Shown one piece after another: positions 24,444-31,526 of a stretch of DNA of 64,000 nt (position 1 is the first letter of the stretch; every line of letters begins with the position of its first letter). The notes under the pieces were generated by a model. It was not told the DNA's origin. It searched no databases and saw only the letters and a program-made list of their open reading frames with translations. Location of the stretch: the NCBI RefSeq assembly GCF_030272695.1, contig NZ_JARFYN010000026.1, forward strand, positions 1-64,000. The letters run 5' to 3'. The stretch is from Martinezella calliandrae. Its GTDB lineage: Bacteria > Pseudomonadota > Alphaproteobacteria > Rhizobiales > Rhizobiaceae. The position numbers and the translations under genes are program-made.

Positions 24444-25061
24444 ATGCGCAACTGGTTCGGCAATGACTGGAATTGGATCGTGGCGGGGCTCGCCGCGGCG
24501 ATCGTCGTTCCCGTCTTGAGTTTCTTCGCCGCAATGCCGTTGTGGATCGCGGCCATCATAGGCGTGCTCGTTTTTGCAGGCCTTGTGTTCGCCCTGTCGC
24601 CGCGCCGGCTTTTCGAAGGTCTGGACGCCAAAGCGATTGGCAGGGGACGTCTCGATTTCGCGCGTGATCTTTTGACTGCAGCCACTCCGGCGGCGCAGAG
24701 GCTGGAAGCCTCGGCCGATCACATCACCAATAAGGAGACGGCAAGGCGGGTGCGGCATCTGGCCGAAATCGCGGCCGACGTCTTCGCCAAGGTGGAGGCG
24801 AGCCCGGAAAGTGCAGGCACGGTGCGGCGGTTTCTCAGTTATTACCTGCCGCGCGCGGCCGAAGTCGCCGAGGGTTTTGCCACCCTCGAGGCCAAGCGCG
24901 TGCCCGACCAGAAACGGCTGCAGGACGTCGATCTCGTGCTCACCAAGCTCGAGGATGCCTTCGCGCACTATTCGGATAGCCTCGTCGACGACAAGCTCGA
25001 TACGCTGGACACCGAACTGCGCCTCATACAGGCATCGCTCAAAGAGGATATCGGACGCTGA
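24444..25061 (+). CDS. XpaC-like membrane protein (5-bromo-4-chloroindolyl phosphate hydrolysis family)
   Basis: This 205-residue protein has two adjacent N-terminal membrane segments (WIVAGLAAAIVVPVLSFFA and LWIAAIIGVLVFAGLVFAL). A charged, helical cytosolic region follows with RRVRHLAEIAADVFAKVEAS and FLSYYLPRAAEVAEGF, ending in a coiled stretch (LTKLEDAFAHYSDSLVDDKL). The FLSYYLP segment is the clearest mark of the XpaC family. XpaC is known as the genomic partner of TelA, and its true activity is unknown. The start ATG at 24444 has AGGA about 5 bases upstream. The stop overlaps the next start as TGATG. Confidence 0.85.
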   Translation: MRNWFGNDWNWIVAGLAAAIVVPVLSFFAAMPLWIAAIIGVLVFAGLVFALSPRRLFEGLDAKAIGRGRLDFARDLLTAATPAAQRLEASADHITNKETARRVRHLAEIAADVFAKVEASPESAGTVRRFLSYYLPRAAEVAEGFATLEAKRVPDQKRLQDVDLVLTKLEDAFAHYSDSLVDDKLDTLDTELRLIQASLKEDIGR

Positions 25062-26167
25062 TGGCCATTTCTCGCCGCGCCTTTGGGGTTGGACTACTTG
25101 CTGCCGGCGTTGCCGGTACTGGCGGCTTTTTCGCCGTGAAGGACAAGCCCGAGTTCCAGGGACTACTCGGCAACCGCACAAAGCTCTTCGGCTTTATCGG
25201 CGGCGAGAAAGAGGCGTTTCTGGCTGACAATGATGTGGTCGGCGCATTGCATGGCTATGGATTGGATATAGACAGCCGTGTGACTGGCTCCGTCGAGATG
25301 GTGCGCGAGCAGGCGCTTCTGTCGCAGGCTCCCGCTTTCCTCTGGCCGTCGTCATCGATCATGGTCGATATCGCCCGGCAGAGCGGCGTCAAGATACGCA
25401 ATGACCGAGTGGTGCTGAACACACCGGTCGTCGTCTACACCTGGCAGCCGGTGGTCGATGGATTGATGAAAGCCGGGCTGGTCAGCGTCACAGCCACGCA
25501 CCAGTACCAGCTCGATCTCAAGGCGTTGCTCGATGCCGTTCTTGCCGGAACGAGCTGGTCCAAGCTCGGGATCGACGCGCTCTACGGGCAGGCACGCATC
25601 GTCTCGACCGATCCAAACCGCTCCAATTCCGGCTTCATGTTTGCCGGACTGGTCCTGAGCCTGTTTGCCGGCAATGTCGCAACGTCTTCCGGTCTCGCCC
25701 AATTCGGCGACAAGGCGCAGACCATCTTCCGCAATATGGGCTTCAAGTCGCCATCTTCCGGCAAGCTTTTCGATCAATATCTGGCCGGCGGCCTCGGCGG
25801 CGAACCGATGATCGTCGGCTATGAGAATCAGTTGGTCGAGTGGATCATCGCCGATCCGGAACGGTGGAAGCGTGTTCAATCGAGTTCCACCGCGAAGCCG
25901 GTCATGCTCTATCCGCATCCGACCGTCTATTCCTCCCATCCCCTCATCGTCGTCGATGAGACCGCCAACCGGCTGATGGATGCGCTTTCAAGCCCGAAGC
26001 TGCAGGAACTGGCCTTTACCAAGCACGGCTTCCGTGGGCAGCTGGGCACGGCAACCGGCAATGCCGATAGCGCCATTGCGGGCCTGCTGCCGGCCGAGAT
26101 CGACGCGGTGCTGCCGATACCAGACGCCAACGTCATGCTGGCGCTGCTCGATAAGCTGGCGGCATGA
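25061..26167 (+). CDS. Solute-binding-like protein with Tat-type N-terminus
   Basis: This 368-residue protein starts MAISRRAFGVGLLAAGVAGT, a twin-arginine-like signal or N-terminal anchor (SRRAF followed by a hydrophobic stretch). The rest is a solute-binding fold. It shares the motif FLWPSSSIMVDIA with VWPASSVWVDMF in the VWA lipoprotein, so the two binding domains look paralogous. Other segments: VVVYTWQPVVDGLMKAG, TDPNRSNSGFMFAGLVLSL. There is no adjacent permease or ATPase, so classical transport is unlikely. It is the last gene of the telA locus, overlapping xpaC by one base. Confidence 0.82.
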   Translation: MAISRRAFGVGLLAAGVAGTGGFFAVKDKPEFQGLLGNRTKLFGFIGGEKEAFLADNDVVGALHGYGLDIDSRVTGSVEMVREQALLSQAPAFLWPSSSIMVDIARQSGVKIRNDRVVLNTPVVVYTWQPVVDGLMKAGLVSVTATHQYQLDLKALLDAVLAGTSWSKLGIDALYGQARIVSTDPNRSNSGFMFAGLVLSLFAGNVATSSGLAQFGDKAQTIFRNMGFKSPSSGKLFDQYLAGGLGGEPMIVGYENQLVEWIIADPERWKRVQSSSTAKPVMLYPHPTVYSSHPLIVVDETANRLMDALSSPKLQELAFTKHGFRGQLGTATGNADSAIAGLLPAEIDAVLPIPDANVMLALLDKLAA

Positions 26168-26356
26168 GGGCAGAAAACCTGCGCATATTTTTCGCCCAAG
26201 CCTTGCATTCTCGATAAATCGAATGTATGGGCAGCCGCATTCCACACGTAAGGCATGGGATTGTCCGGGAGAAATCCGGATCGTTCCGCCCGGTGGCATC
26301 TTCGAAGAGGATGCTGTTCGCCTTGCGGAGGTTCAACCGGAAAAGGAGTCAAAGGC

Positions 26357-27124
26357 ATGGCATTGCCTGATTTTTCTATGCGCCAGCTTCTGGAAGCTGG
26401 TGTTCACTTCGGCCACCAGACCCATCGCTGGAACCCGAAGATGAAGCCGTACATCTTCGGCGATCGTAACAACATTCACATCATCGACCTCGCTCAGACC
26501 GTTCCGATGCTGAGCCGCGCCCTGCAGGTCGTCAGCGACACTGTTGCCCGTGGCGGCCGCGTTCTGTTCGTCGGCACCAAGCGCCAAGCGTCCGAACTGA
26601 TCGCCGACAGCGCGAAGCGTTCGGCTCAGTACTACGTCAACGCCCGCTGGCTCGGCGGCATGATGACCAACTGGAAGACGATTTCGAACTCCATCCAGCG
26701 TCTGCGCAAGCTCGACGAGATCCTCAACGGCGAAGCCCAGGGCTTCACCAAGAAGGAACGTCTGAACCTTGAGCGCGAGCGCGAAAAGCTGGACAAGGCT
26801 CTCGGCGGTATCCGCGATATGGGCGGCACCCCTGACCTGATGTTCATCATCGACACCAACAAGGAAAAGATCGCGATCGACGAAGCCAAGCGCCTCGGCA
26901 TTCCGGTCGTCGCCATCATCGATTCGAACTGCGATCCGGACCTGATCGACTACCCGATCCCGGGCAACGACGACGCCTCGCGCGCCATCGCTCTTTACTG
27001 CGACCTGATCTCGCGTGCTGCCATCGATGGCATCGCTCGTCAGCAAAGCGCATCCGGCCGCGACCTCGGCGCTTCCATCGAAGCTCCGATCGAGGAGACC
27101 CTGGTGGACGGCACCGAAGCCTGA
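26357..27124 (+). CDS. rpsB: 30S ribosomal protein S2
   Basis: This 255-residue small-subunit protein starts MALPDFSMRQLLEAGVHFGH. Typical S2 segments are VHFGHQTHRWNPKMKPYIFG, VLFVGTKRQASE, ARWLGGMMTNWKTI, PDLMFIIDTNKEKIAIDEA and IPVVAIIDSNCDPD. The ATG at 26357 has AGGAG about 8 bases upstream; an upstream in-frame start is not supported. It begins the rpsB-tsf-pyrH-frr translation cluster, whose promoter lies in the 189 bases behind the TelA locus. Confidence 0.98.
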   Translation: MALPDFSMRQLLEAGVHFGHQTHRWNPKMKPYIFGDRNNIHIIDLAQTVPMLSRALQVVSDTVARGGRVLFVGTKRQASELIADSAKRSAQYYVNARWLGGMMTNWKTISNSIQRLRKLDEILNGEAQGFTKKERLNLEREREKLDKALGGIRDMGGTPDLMFIIDTNKEKIAIDEAKRLGIPVVAIIDSNCDPDLIDYPIPGNDDASRAIALYCDLISRAAIDGIARQQSASGRDLGASIEAPIEETLVDGTEA

Positions 27125-27135
27125 TCGCGTCCCGC

Positions 27136-27156
27136 GGCGGACAGACTTTGTCCGCC
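27136..27156 (+). promoter_or_regulatory. Perfect stem-loop behind rpsB
   Basis: GGCGGACA-(GACTT)-TGTCCGCC is an 8-bp GC-rich stem 11 bases after the rpsB stop. No T-run follows, so it may protect the 3' end or pause transcription rather than terminate it. Confidence 0.55.
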
Positions 27157-27180
27157 CGGGCGTATTGATATCCGGGATAA

Positions 27181-27227
27181 GGCCGTTTGCGACTTCAAGA
27201 AGTTCGAGCGGCCTTGTTCTGTTTTTG
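27181..27227 (+). terminator. Probable (attenuating) terminator between rpsB and tsf
   Basis: GGCCGTTTGC...GAGCGGCC forms an imperfect long stem (27181-27213) followed by TTGTTCTGTTTTT. It lies between two genes normally co-expressed, so partial termination or a separate tsf promoter is likely. Confidence 0.6.
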
Positions 27228-27396
27228 GGCATCGCGTTGCCTGGGCGATAAATCCAGGCGTGTCCAACCAAGAATTCCAGTGTATGGCGCGGCTTCATAA
27301 CGCTGTCATACTTAGGGGTACATTTCGTCCCTCAAATCGGTGCCGCGTCGGTTTAACACCGCTTGCCGCATCGTCCGAACCCACAAGAGGAAGCTT

Positions 27397-28323
27397 ATGA
27401 CCGAGATTACGGCTGCAATGGTGAAAGAACTGCGCGAAAAGACCGGCGCAGGCATGATGGACTGCAAGAAGGCCCTGGCCGAAACCGCTGGCGACATGGA
27501 AGCAGCGATCGACTGGCTGCGCGCCAAGGGCATCGCCAAGGCTGACAAGAAGTCCGGCCGCACCGCCGCCGAAGGCCTCATTGGCGTTGCCGGTGCCGGC
27601 ACGAAGGCTGTCGTCGTCGAAGTCAACTCCGAAACCGACTTCGTTGCCCGCAACGATGCCTTCCAGGACCTCGTCCGTGGTATCGGCCAGGTTGCCCTTT
27701 CCACCAGCGGCTCCGTTGAAGCCGTCGCTGCTGCTACCTATCCGGCTTCCGGCAAGTCGGTTGCCGACACGATCAAGGACGCGATCGCCACCATCGGCGA
27801 AAACATGAACCTGCGCCGCTCGGTGCTGCTGTCGGTCGAAGACGGCGTTGTCGCAACCTACATCCACAATGCCGTTTCCGACGGTCTCGGCAAGCTCGGC
27901 GTTCTCGTCGCTCTGAAGTCGACCGGCAACAAGGAAGCTCTGAGCGCCATCGGCCGTCAGATTGCGATGCACATCGCCGCGACCGCGCCGCTCGCAATCC
28001 GCCCGGAAGAAGTCGACGCCGCTGTTGCCGAGCGCGAACGCAACGTCTTCATCGAGCAGTCCCGCGCTTCCGGCAAGCCGGACAACATCATCGAAAAGAT
28101 GGTCGAAGGCCGCATGCGCAAGTTCTTCGAAGAAGTCGCTCTTCTGTCGCAGGCTTTCGTCATCAACCCGGACCTGACCGTTGGCGCTGCCCTCAAGGAA
28201 GCTGAAAAGACCGTCGGCGCGCCGATCGAAATCACCGGCATGGCCCGTCTGCTTCTCGGTGAAGGCATCGAGAAGGAAGAGACTGACTTCGCTGCCGAAG
28301 TCGCTGCTGCCGCCAAGGGCTGA
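27397..28323 (+). CDS. tsf: Translation elongation factor Ts
   Basis: This 308-residue guanine nucleotide exchange factor for EF-Tu starts MTEITAAMVKELREKTGAGM. The N-terminal UBA-like domain has ELREKTGAGMMDCKKALAET. The core contains the TDF motif in NSETDFVARND, which contacts EF-Tu. The C-terminal half includes the coiled-coil region and ends EVAAAAKG. The ATG at 27397 has AAGAGGAAG upstream. It lies 272 bases from rpsB, with two hairpins in between. Confidence 0.98.
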   Translation: MTEITAAMVKELREKTGAGMMDCKKALAETAGDMEAAIDWLRAKGIAKADKKSGRTAAEGLIGVAGAGTKAVVVEVNSETDFVARNDAFQDLVRGIGQVALSTSGSVEAVAAATYPASGKSVADTIKDAIATIGENMNLRRSVLLSVEDGVVATYIHNAVSDGLGKLGVLVALKSTGNKEALSAIGRQIAMHIAATAPLAIRPEEVDAAVAERERNVFIEQSRASGKPDNIIEKMVEGRMRKFFEEVALLSQAFVINPDLTVGAALKEAEKTVGAPIEITGMARLLLGEGIEKEETDFAAEVAAAAKG

Positions 28324-28479
28324 TCGGCGAAATCATTTCGCCTGTTGACGAAACGAAACCATACCCCAGATAGGTGAAACCATATCAGGGGAAACCCGTG
28401 GGCATCGCGTGACAACGCGGTGCCCTTCGTGTATCCGGCTTTCACAATCAATCCCCCGCGATCACTTCAAGGAACCACG

Positions 28480-29199
28480 ATGTCCCAGCCGATCTACAAG
28501 CGTGTTTTGCTCAAGGCCTCCGGCGAAGCTCTGATGGGCAGCCAAGGGTTCGGTATCGACGTTACCGTCGCTGACCGGATTGCATCCGATATTGCTGCAG
28601 CGCGCGAGATGGGTGTCGAAGTCGGCGTCGTTGTCGGCGGCGGCAATATCTTCCGCGGCGTCGCCGTGGCTTCCAAAGGAGGAGACCGCGTTACCGGCGA
28701 CCACATGGGCATGCTCGGGACCATCATCAACGCGCTGGCGCTCGCCACGTCGCTGCGCAAGCTGGACATCGATACTGTGGTGCTTTCCGCCATCTCCATG
28801 CCAGAGATCTGCGAAAGCTTTTCGCAGCGCGCCACCCTCTACCATCTCTCGCTTGGCCGTGTGGTGATCTTTGCCGGCGGCACCGGCAATCCCTTCTTCA
28901 CCACCGATTCCGCGGCAGCGCTTCGCGCCGCCGAAATGGGCGCCGAGGCGATCTTCAAGGGCACGCAGGTCGATGGCATCTATTCCGCTGATCCGAAGAA
29001 GTTCCCGGACGCTGAACGTTTCGAGCATCTGACCCATAGTCAGGTACTGGAAAAGGGATTGGCGGTGATGGATGTGGCCGCTGTGGCGCTGGCGCGGGAA
29101 AATTCAATTCCAATCATCGTCTTTTCAATTCATGAAAAAGGCGGCTTCGCGGAAATCTTGACCGGCGGCGGCCGTAAGACCATCGTATCAGACAACTGA
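28480..29199 (+). CDS. pyrH: Uridylate kinase
   Basis: This 239-residue bacterial UMP kinase of the amino acid kinase fold makes UDP from UMP. It starts MSQPIYKRVLLKASGEALMG. Characteristic elements are LKASGEALMG, VGVVVGGGNIFRG, DHMGMLGTIINALAL, and FAGGTGNPFFTTDSAAALRA. AAGGAA lies upstream of the ATG at 28480, about 6 bases away. It is the third gene of the rpsB cluster. Confidence 0.98.
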   Translation: MSQPIYKRVLLKASGEALMGSQGFGIDVTVADRIASDIAAAREMGVEVGVVVGGGNIFRGVAVASKGGDRVTGDHMGMLGTIINALALATSLRKLDIDTVVLSAISMPEICESFSQRATLYHLSLGRVVIFAGGTGNPFFTTDSAAALRAAEMGAEAIFKGTQVDGIYSADPKKFPDAERFEHLTHSQVLEKGLAVMDVAAVALARENSIPIIVFSIHEKGGFAEILTGGGRKTIVSDN

Positions 29200-29255
29200 C
29201 GTTCCGGTGGCACCGGCTTTGCCCGGCGCCGCCTACTACATGGGAGTATAAGCAC

Positions 29256-29816
29256 ATGAGTGAAGGCACCGACCTCAAGGAACTGAAGCGCCGCATGGAC
29301 GGCGCCATTGCTGCATTCAAGAGCGACATCGCCTCGCTGCGCACCGGGCGCGCATCCGCCAACATTCTCGATCCGGTAACGGTTGAAGCCTATGGCTCGC
29401 GCATGCCGCTGAACCAGGTCGCCAACATCACTGTGCCCGAGCCGCGCATGCTGACCGTCTCCGTCTGGGACAAGGCGATGGTCGGGGCTGTAGAGCGGTC
29501 GATCCGGGAATCCAATCTCGGCCTCAACCCGATCGTCGATGGACAAAATCTGCGCATCCCGTTGCCGGAACTCAACGAAGAGCGCCGTCGCTCGCTGGTC
29601 AAGGTCGCCCATGAATATGCCGAGAAGGCGAAGGTGGCGATTCGCCATGTCCGCCGTGATGGCATGGATGGTCTCAAAAAGGCCGAAAAGGACGGTGTAA
29701 TCGGGCAAGACGAAAGCCGTGCCCAGTCCGAGCGTGTACAGAAGATGACGGATGATACGATTTCCGACATCGACCGCTTGCTCGCCGAGAAAGAAAAGGA
29801 AATCATGCAGGTCTAA
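29256..29816 (+). CDS. frr: Ribosome recycling factor
   Basis: This 186-residue factor splits post-termination ribosomes together with EF-G. It starts MSEGTDLKELKRRMDGAIAA and contains SLRTGRASANILDPVTVEAYGS, MPLNQVANITVPEPRMLTV, and the three-helix bundle with RRSLVKVAHEYAEKAKVAIR. The end KEIMQV is typical. It is 56 bases after pyrH. A repeat-like hairpin region separates it from uppS. Confidence 0.98.
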   Translation: MSEGTDLKELKRRMDGAIAAFKSDIASLRTGRASANILDPVTVEAYGSRMPLNQVANITVPEPRMLTVSVWDKAMVGAVERSIRESNLGLNPIVDGQNLRIPLPELNEERRRSLVKVAHEYAEKAKVAIRHVRRDGMDGLKKAEKDGVIGQDESRAQSERVQKMTDDTISDIDRLLAEKEKEIMQV

Positions 29817-29823
29817 TTGTAGG

Positions 29824-29896
29824 CTAGAGCATCCCGCTTTCGATCAGCAAATATTGAAAGCGGCGAGGGTGCGCTAGATTTATAAGCCTAGAGCAT
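29824..29896. repeat. Intergenic repeat-like element between frr and uppS
   Basis: Two copies of CTAGAGCAT (29824-29832 and 29888-29896) lie 64 bases apart. Just after the first, CCGCTTTC (29834-29841) pairs with GAAAGCGG (29856-29863) over a 14-base loop. Intergenic elements beginning CTAGAGCAT recur in rhizobial genomes to my recollection; no other copy is seen in this window. Confidence 0.45.
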
Positions 29897-29922
29897 TTCC
29901 TGCCGAACGAAACCGGATCCAT

Positions 29923-30669
29923 ATGTCAATTCCCACCTTCTCTGCGATACCCAATCACGTTGCCATCATCATGGATGGCAACGGACGCTGGGCCAATGCG
30001 CGCGGCCTGCCGCGCACCATGGGGCACCGTAAGGGCGTGGAGGCGGTGCGCGAGACGGTGAGGGCGGCCGGTGATGTCGGTGTAAAATACTTGACACTCT
30101 TTGCCTTCTCCTCGGAGAACTGGCGCCGTCCCGAGACAGAGGTGAGCGATCTTCTTGGTCTGCTCAAAGCCTTCATCCGGCGGGACCTTGCGGAGTTGCA
30201 TCGCCAGAACGTCCGCATTCGGGTGATCGGCGATCGCTACAACTTGCGCAGCGATATCCTGCCGTTGTTGATCGAGGCCGAAGAGACCACCAGGAACAAT
30301 ACCGCCCTGACGCTGGTCATTGCCTTCAACTATGGCTCGCGCGACGAAATCGCTCGCGCAGTTGTCAGTCTCGCCAAGGATGTCGAAGCCGGACGACTGC
30401 GCCCGCAGGATATCCGCCCCGAATTGATCGATGCACGGCTGGATACCGCCGGGATACCCGATCCCGATCTCATCATTCGGACCAGCGGTGAGGAGCGGCT
30501 GTCGAATTTTCTGCTGTGGCAGGCCGCCTATTCGGAATTCATGTTCATACCGGAATACTGGCCGGACTTCAGCCGCGACCTTTTCTTCTCCGCGCTGGAG
30601 AAGTATGCCGCGCGCGACCGGCGGTTTGGTGGCCTTTCCGCAAAGCAGGCCGCGGCCGTGGGGTCCTGA
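29923..30669 (+). CDS. uppS: Isoprenyl (undecaprenyl) diphosphate synthase
   Basis: This 248-residue cis-prenyltransferase extends farnesyl diphosphate to the C55 lipid carrier of the cell wall. It starts MSIPTFSAIPNHVAIIMDGN, with the catalytic Asp18 in MDGNGRWA. Other marks are GHRKGVEAVRETVRA, LTLFAFSSENWRRP, and the C-terminal DLIIRTSGEERLSNFLLWQ. The stop TGA overlaps the cdsA ATG (TGATG), implying coupled translation. Confidence 0.97.
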   Translation: MSIPTFSAIPNHVAIIMDGNGRWANARGLPRTMGHRKGVEAVRETVRAAGDVGVKYLTLFAFSSENWRRPETEVSDLLGLLKAFIRRDLAELHRQNVRIRVIGDRYNLRSDILPLLIEAEETTRNNTALTLVIAFNYGSRDEIARAVVSLAKDVEAGRLRPQDIRPELIDARLDTAGIPDPDLIIRTSGEERLSNFLLWQAAYSEFMFIPEYWPDFSRDLFFSALEKYAARDRRFGGLSAKQAAAVGS

Positions 30670-31502
30670 TGAGCCGTGAACTCAGACTGCGCATTATTTC
30701 CGGCATCATTCTTGCCGGGGTGGTTCTGGCTGCCACGTGGTATGGCGGTCTGAGCTTTCGTGTCCTGGCGGCGGCGATCGGTTTGCTTGTCTATTACGAA
30801 TGGTCGACGATAACGGATCTGCATGGCCGAGATCCCCAGGGCAATGCACTCGGCTGGCTCGGCCTGGTGCTGATAGCCGGCGCGACGCTTGCGGGAGAAT
30901 CGGTCTACTCACTCGAGGTGTTGGTCGTCTTCGTTGCAATTGCGGCCGTCATGGTCGCCATGCGCCGCAAAAGTTGGTGGCTGCCTGGCGGAATATTCTA
31001 TGCGGGATTGACGGCCATAACCCTCGCCGAGATCCGCGACGATGACCTGCGCGGCTTCGTGCTGATGCTGTTCATCTTCGCCACTGTTTGGGCGACGGAT
31101 ATTTTCGCCTATTTCGTCGGCCGCGCCATCAAAGGACCGAAGCTTGCCCCACGCATATCGCCGGGCAAGACCTGGTCGGGGGCGATTGGTGGTGCTATCG
31201 CCGCCGTTATTGCCGGGACGGCGGTCGTCTGGAGCTTTTTCTCTGCGGAAGGTTTATGGATTCCCGTGCTCGCGCTTTTACTGTCGATTTGCAGCCAGAT
31301 CGGTGATTTGTTCGAGTCTTTCGTCAAGCGCCGTTTCACAGTGAAAGACTCAAGTCATCTCATCCCCGGGCATGGCGGTGTCATGGATCGGGTCGATGGA
31401 CTAATTTTTGCTTGTTTTGCAGCGTTTTTGTTGGCTATCGTAATATCGCTGACAATGAGCGGCGAGACCATGTCACTGGGCGGCGTGCTGCTCGGTGTCT
31501 GA
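30669..31502 (+). CDS. cdsA: Phosphatidate cytidylyltransferase
   Basis: This 277-residue inner membrane enzyme makes CDP-diacylglycerol from phosphatidate and CTP. It has several hydrophobic helices, starting LRIISGIILAGVVLAATWYG. The CDS signature is near the C-terminus: SFVKRRFTVKDSSHLIPGHG followed by GVMDRVDGL. It starts one base into the uppS stop codon and ends 24 bases before rseP. A dxr gene, which in many Gram-negatives follows cdsA, is absent here. Confidence 0.97.
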   Translation: MSRELRLRIISGIILAGVVLAATWYGGLSFRVLAAAIGLLVYYEWSTITDLHGRDPQGNALGWLGLVLIAGATLAGESVYSLEVLVVFVAIAAVMVAMRRKSWWLPGGIFYAGLTAITLAEIRDDDLRGFVLMLFIFATVWATDIFAYFVGRAIKGPKLAPRISPGKTWSGAIGGAIAAVIAGTAVVWSFFSAEGLWIPVLALLLSICSQIGDLFESFVKRRFTVKDSSHLIPGHGGVMDRVDGLIFACFAAFLLAIVISLTMSGETMSLGGVLLGV

Positions 31503-31526
31503 AATCAACGCGAACAGGATCGTTGC

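Noticed and set aside
25061..26167. Binding protein of an ABC transporter
   Set aside because: No permease or ATPase gene is adjacent; the neighbours are telA and xpaC-type genes on one side and rpsB on the other.
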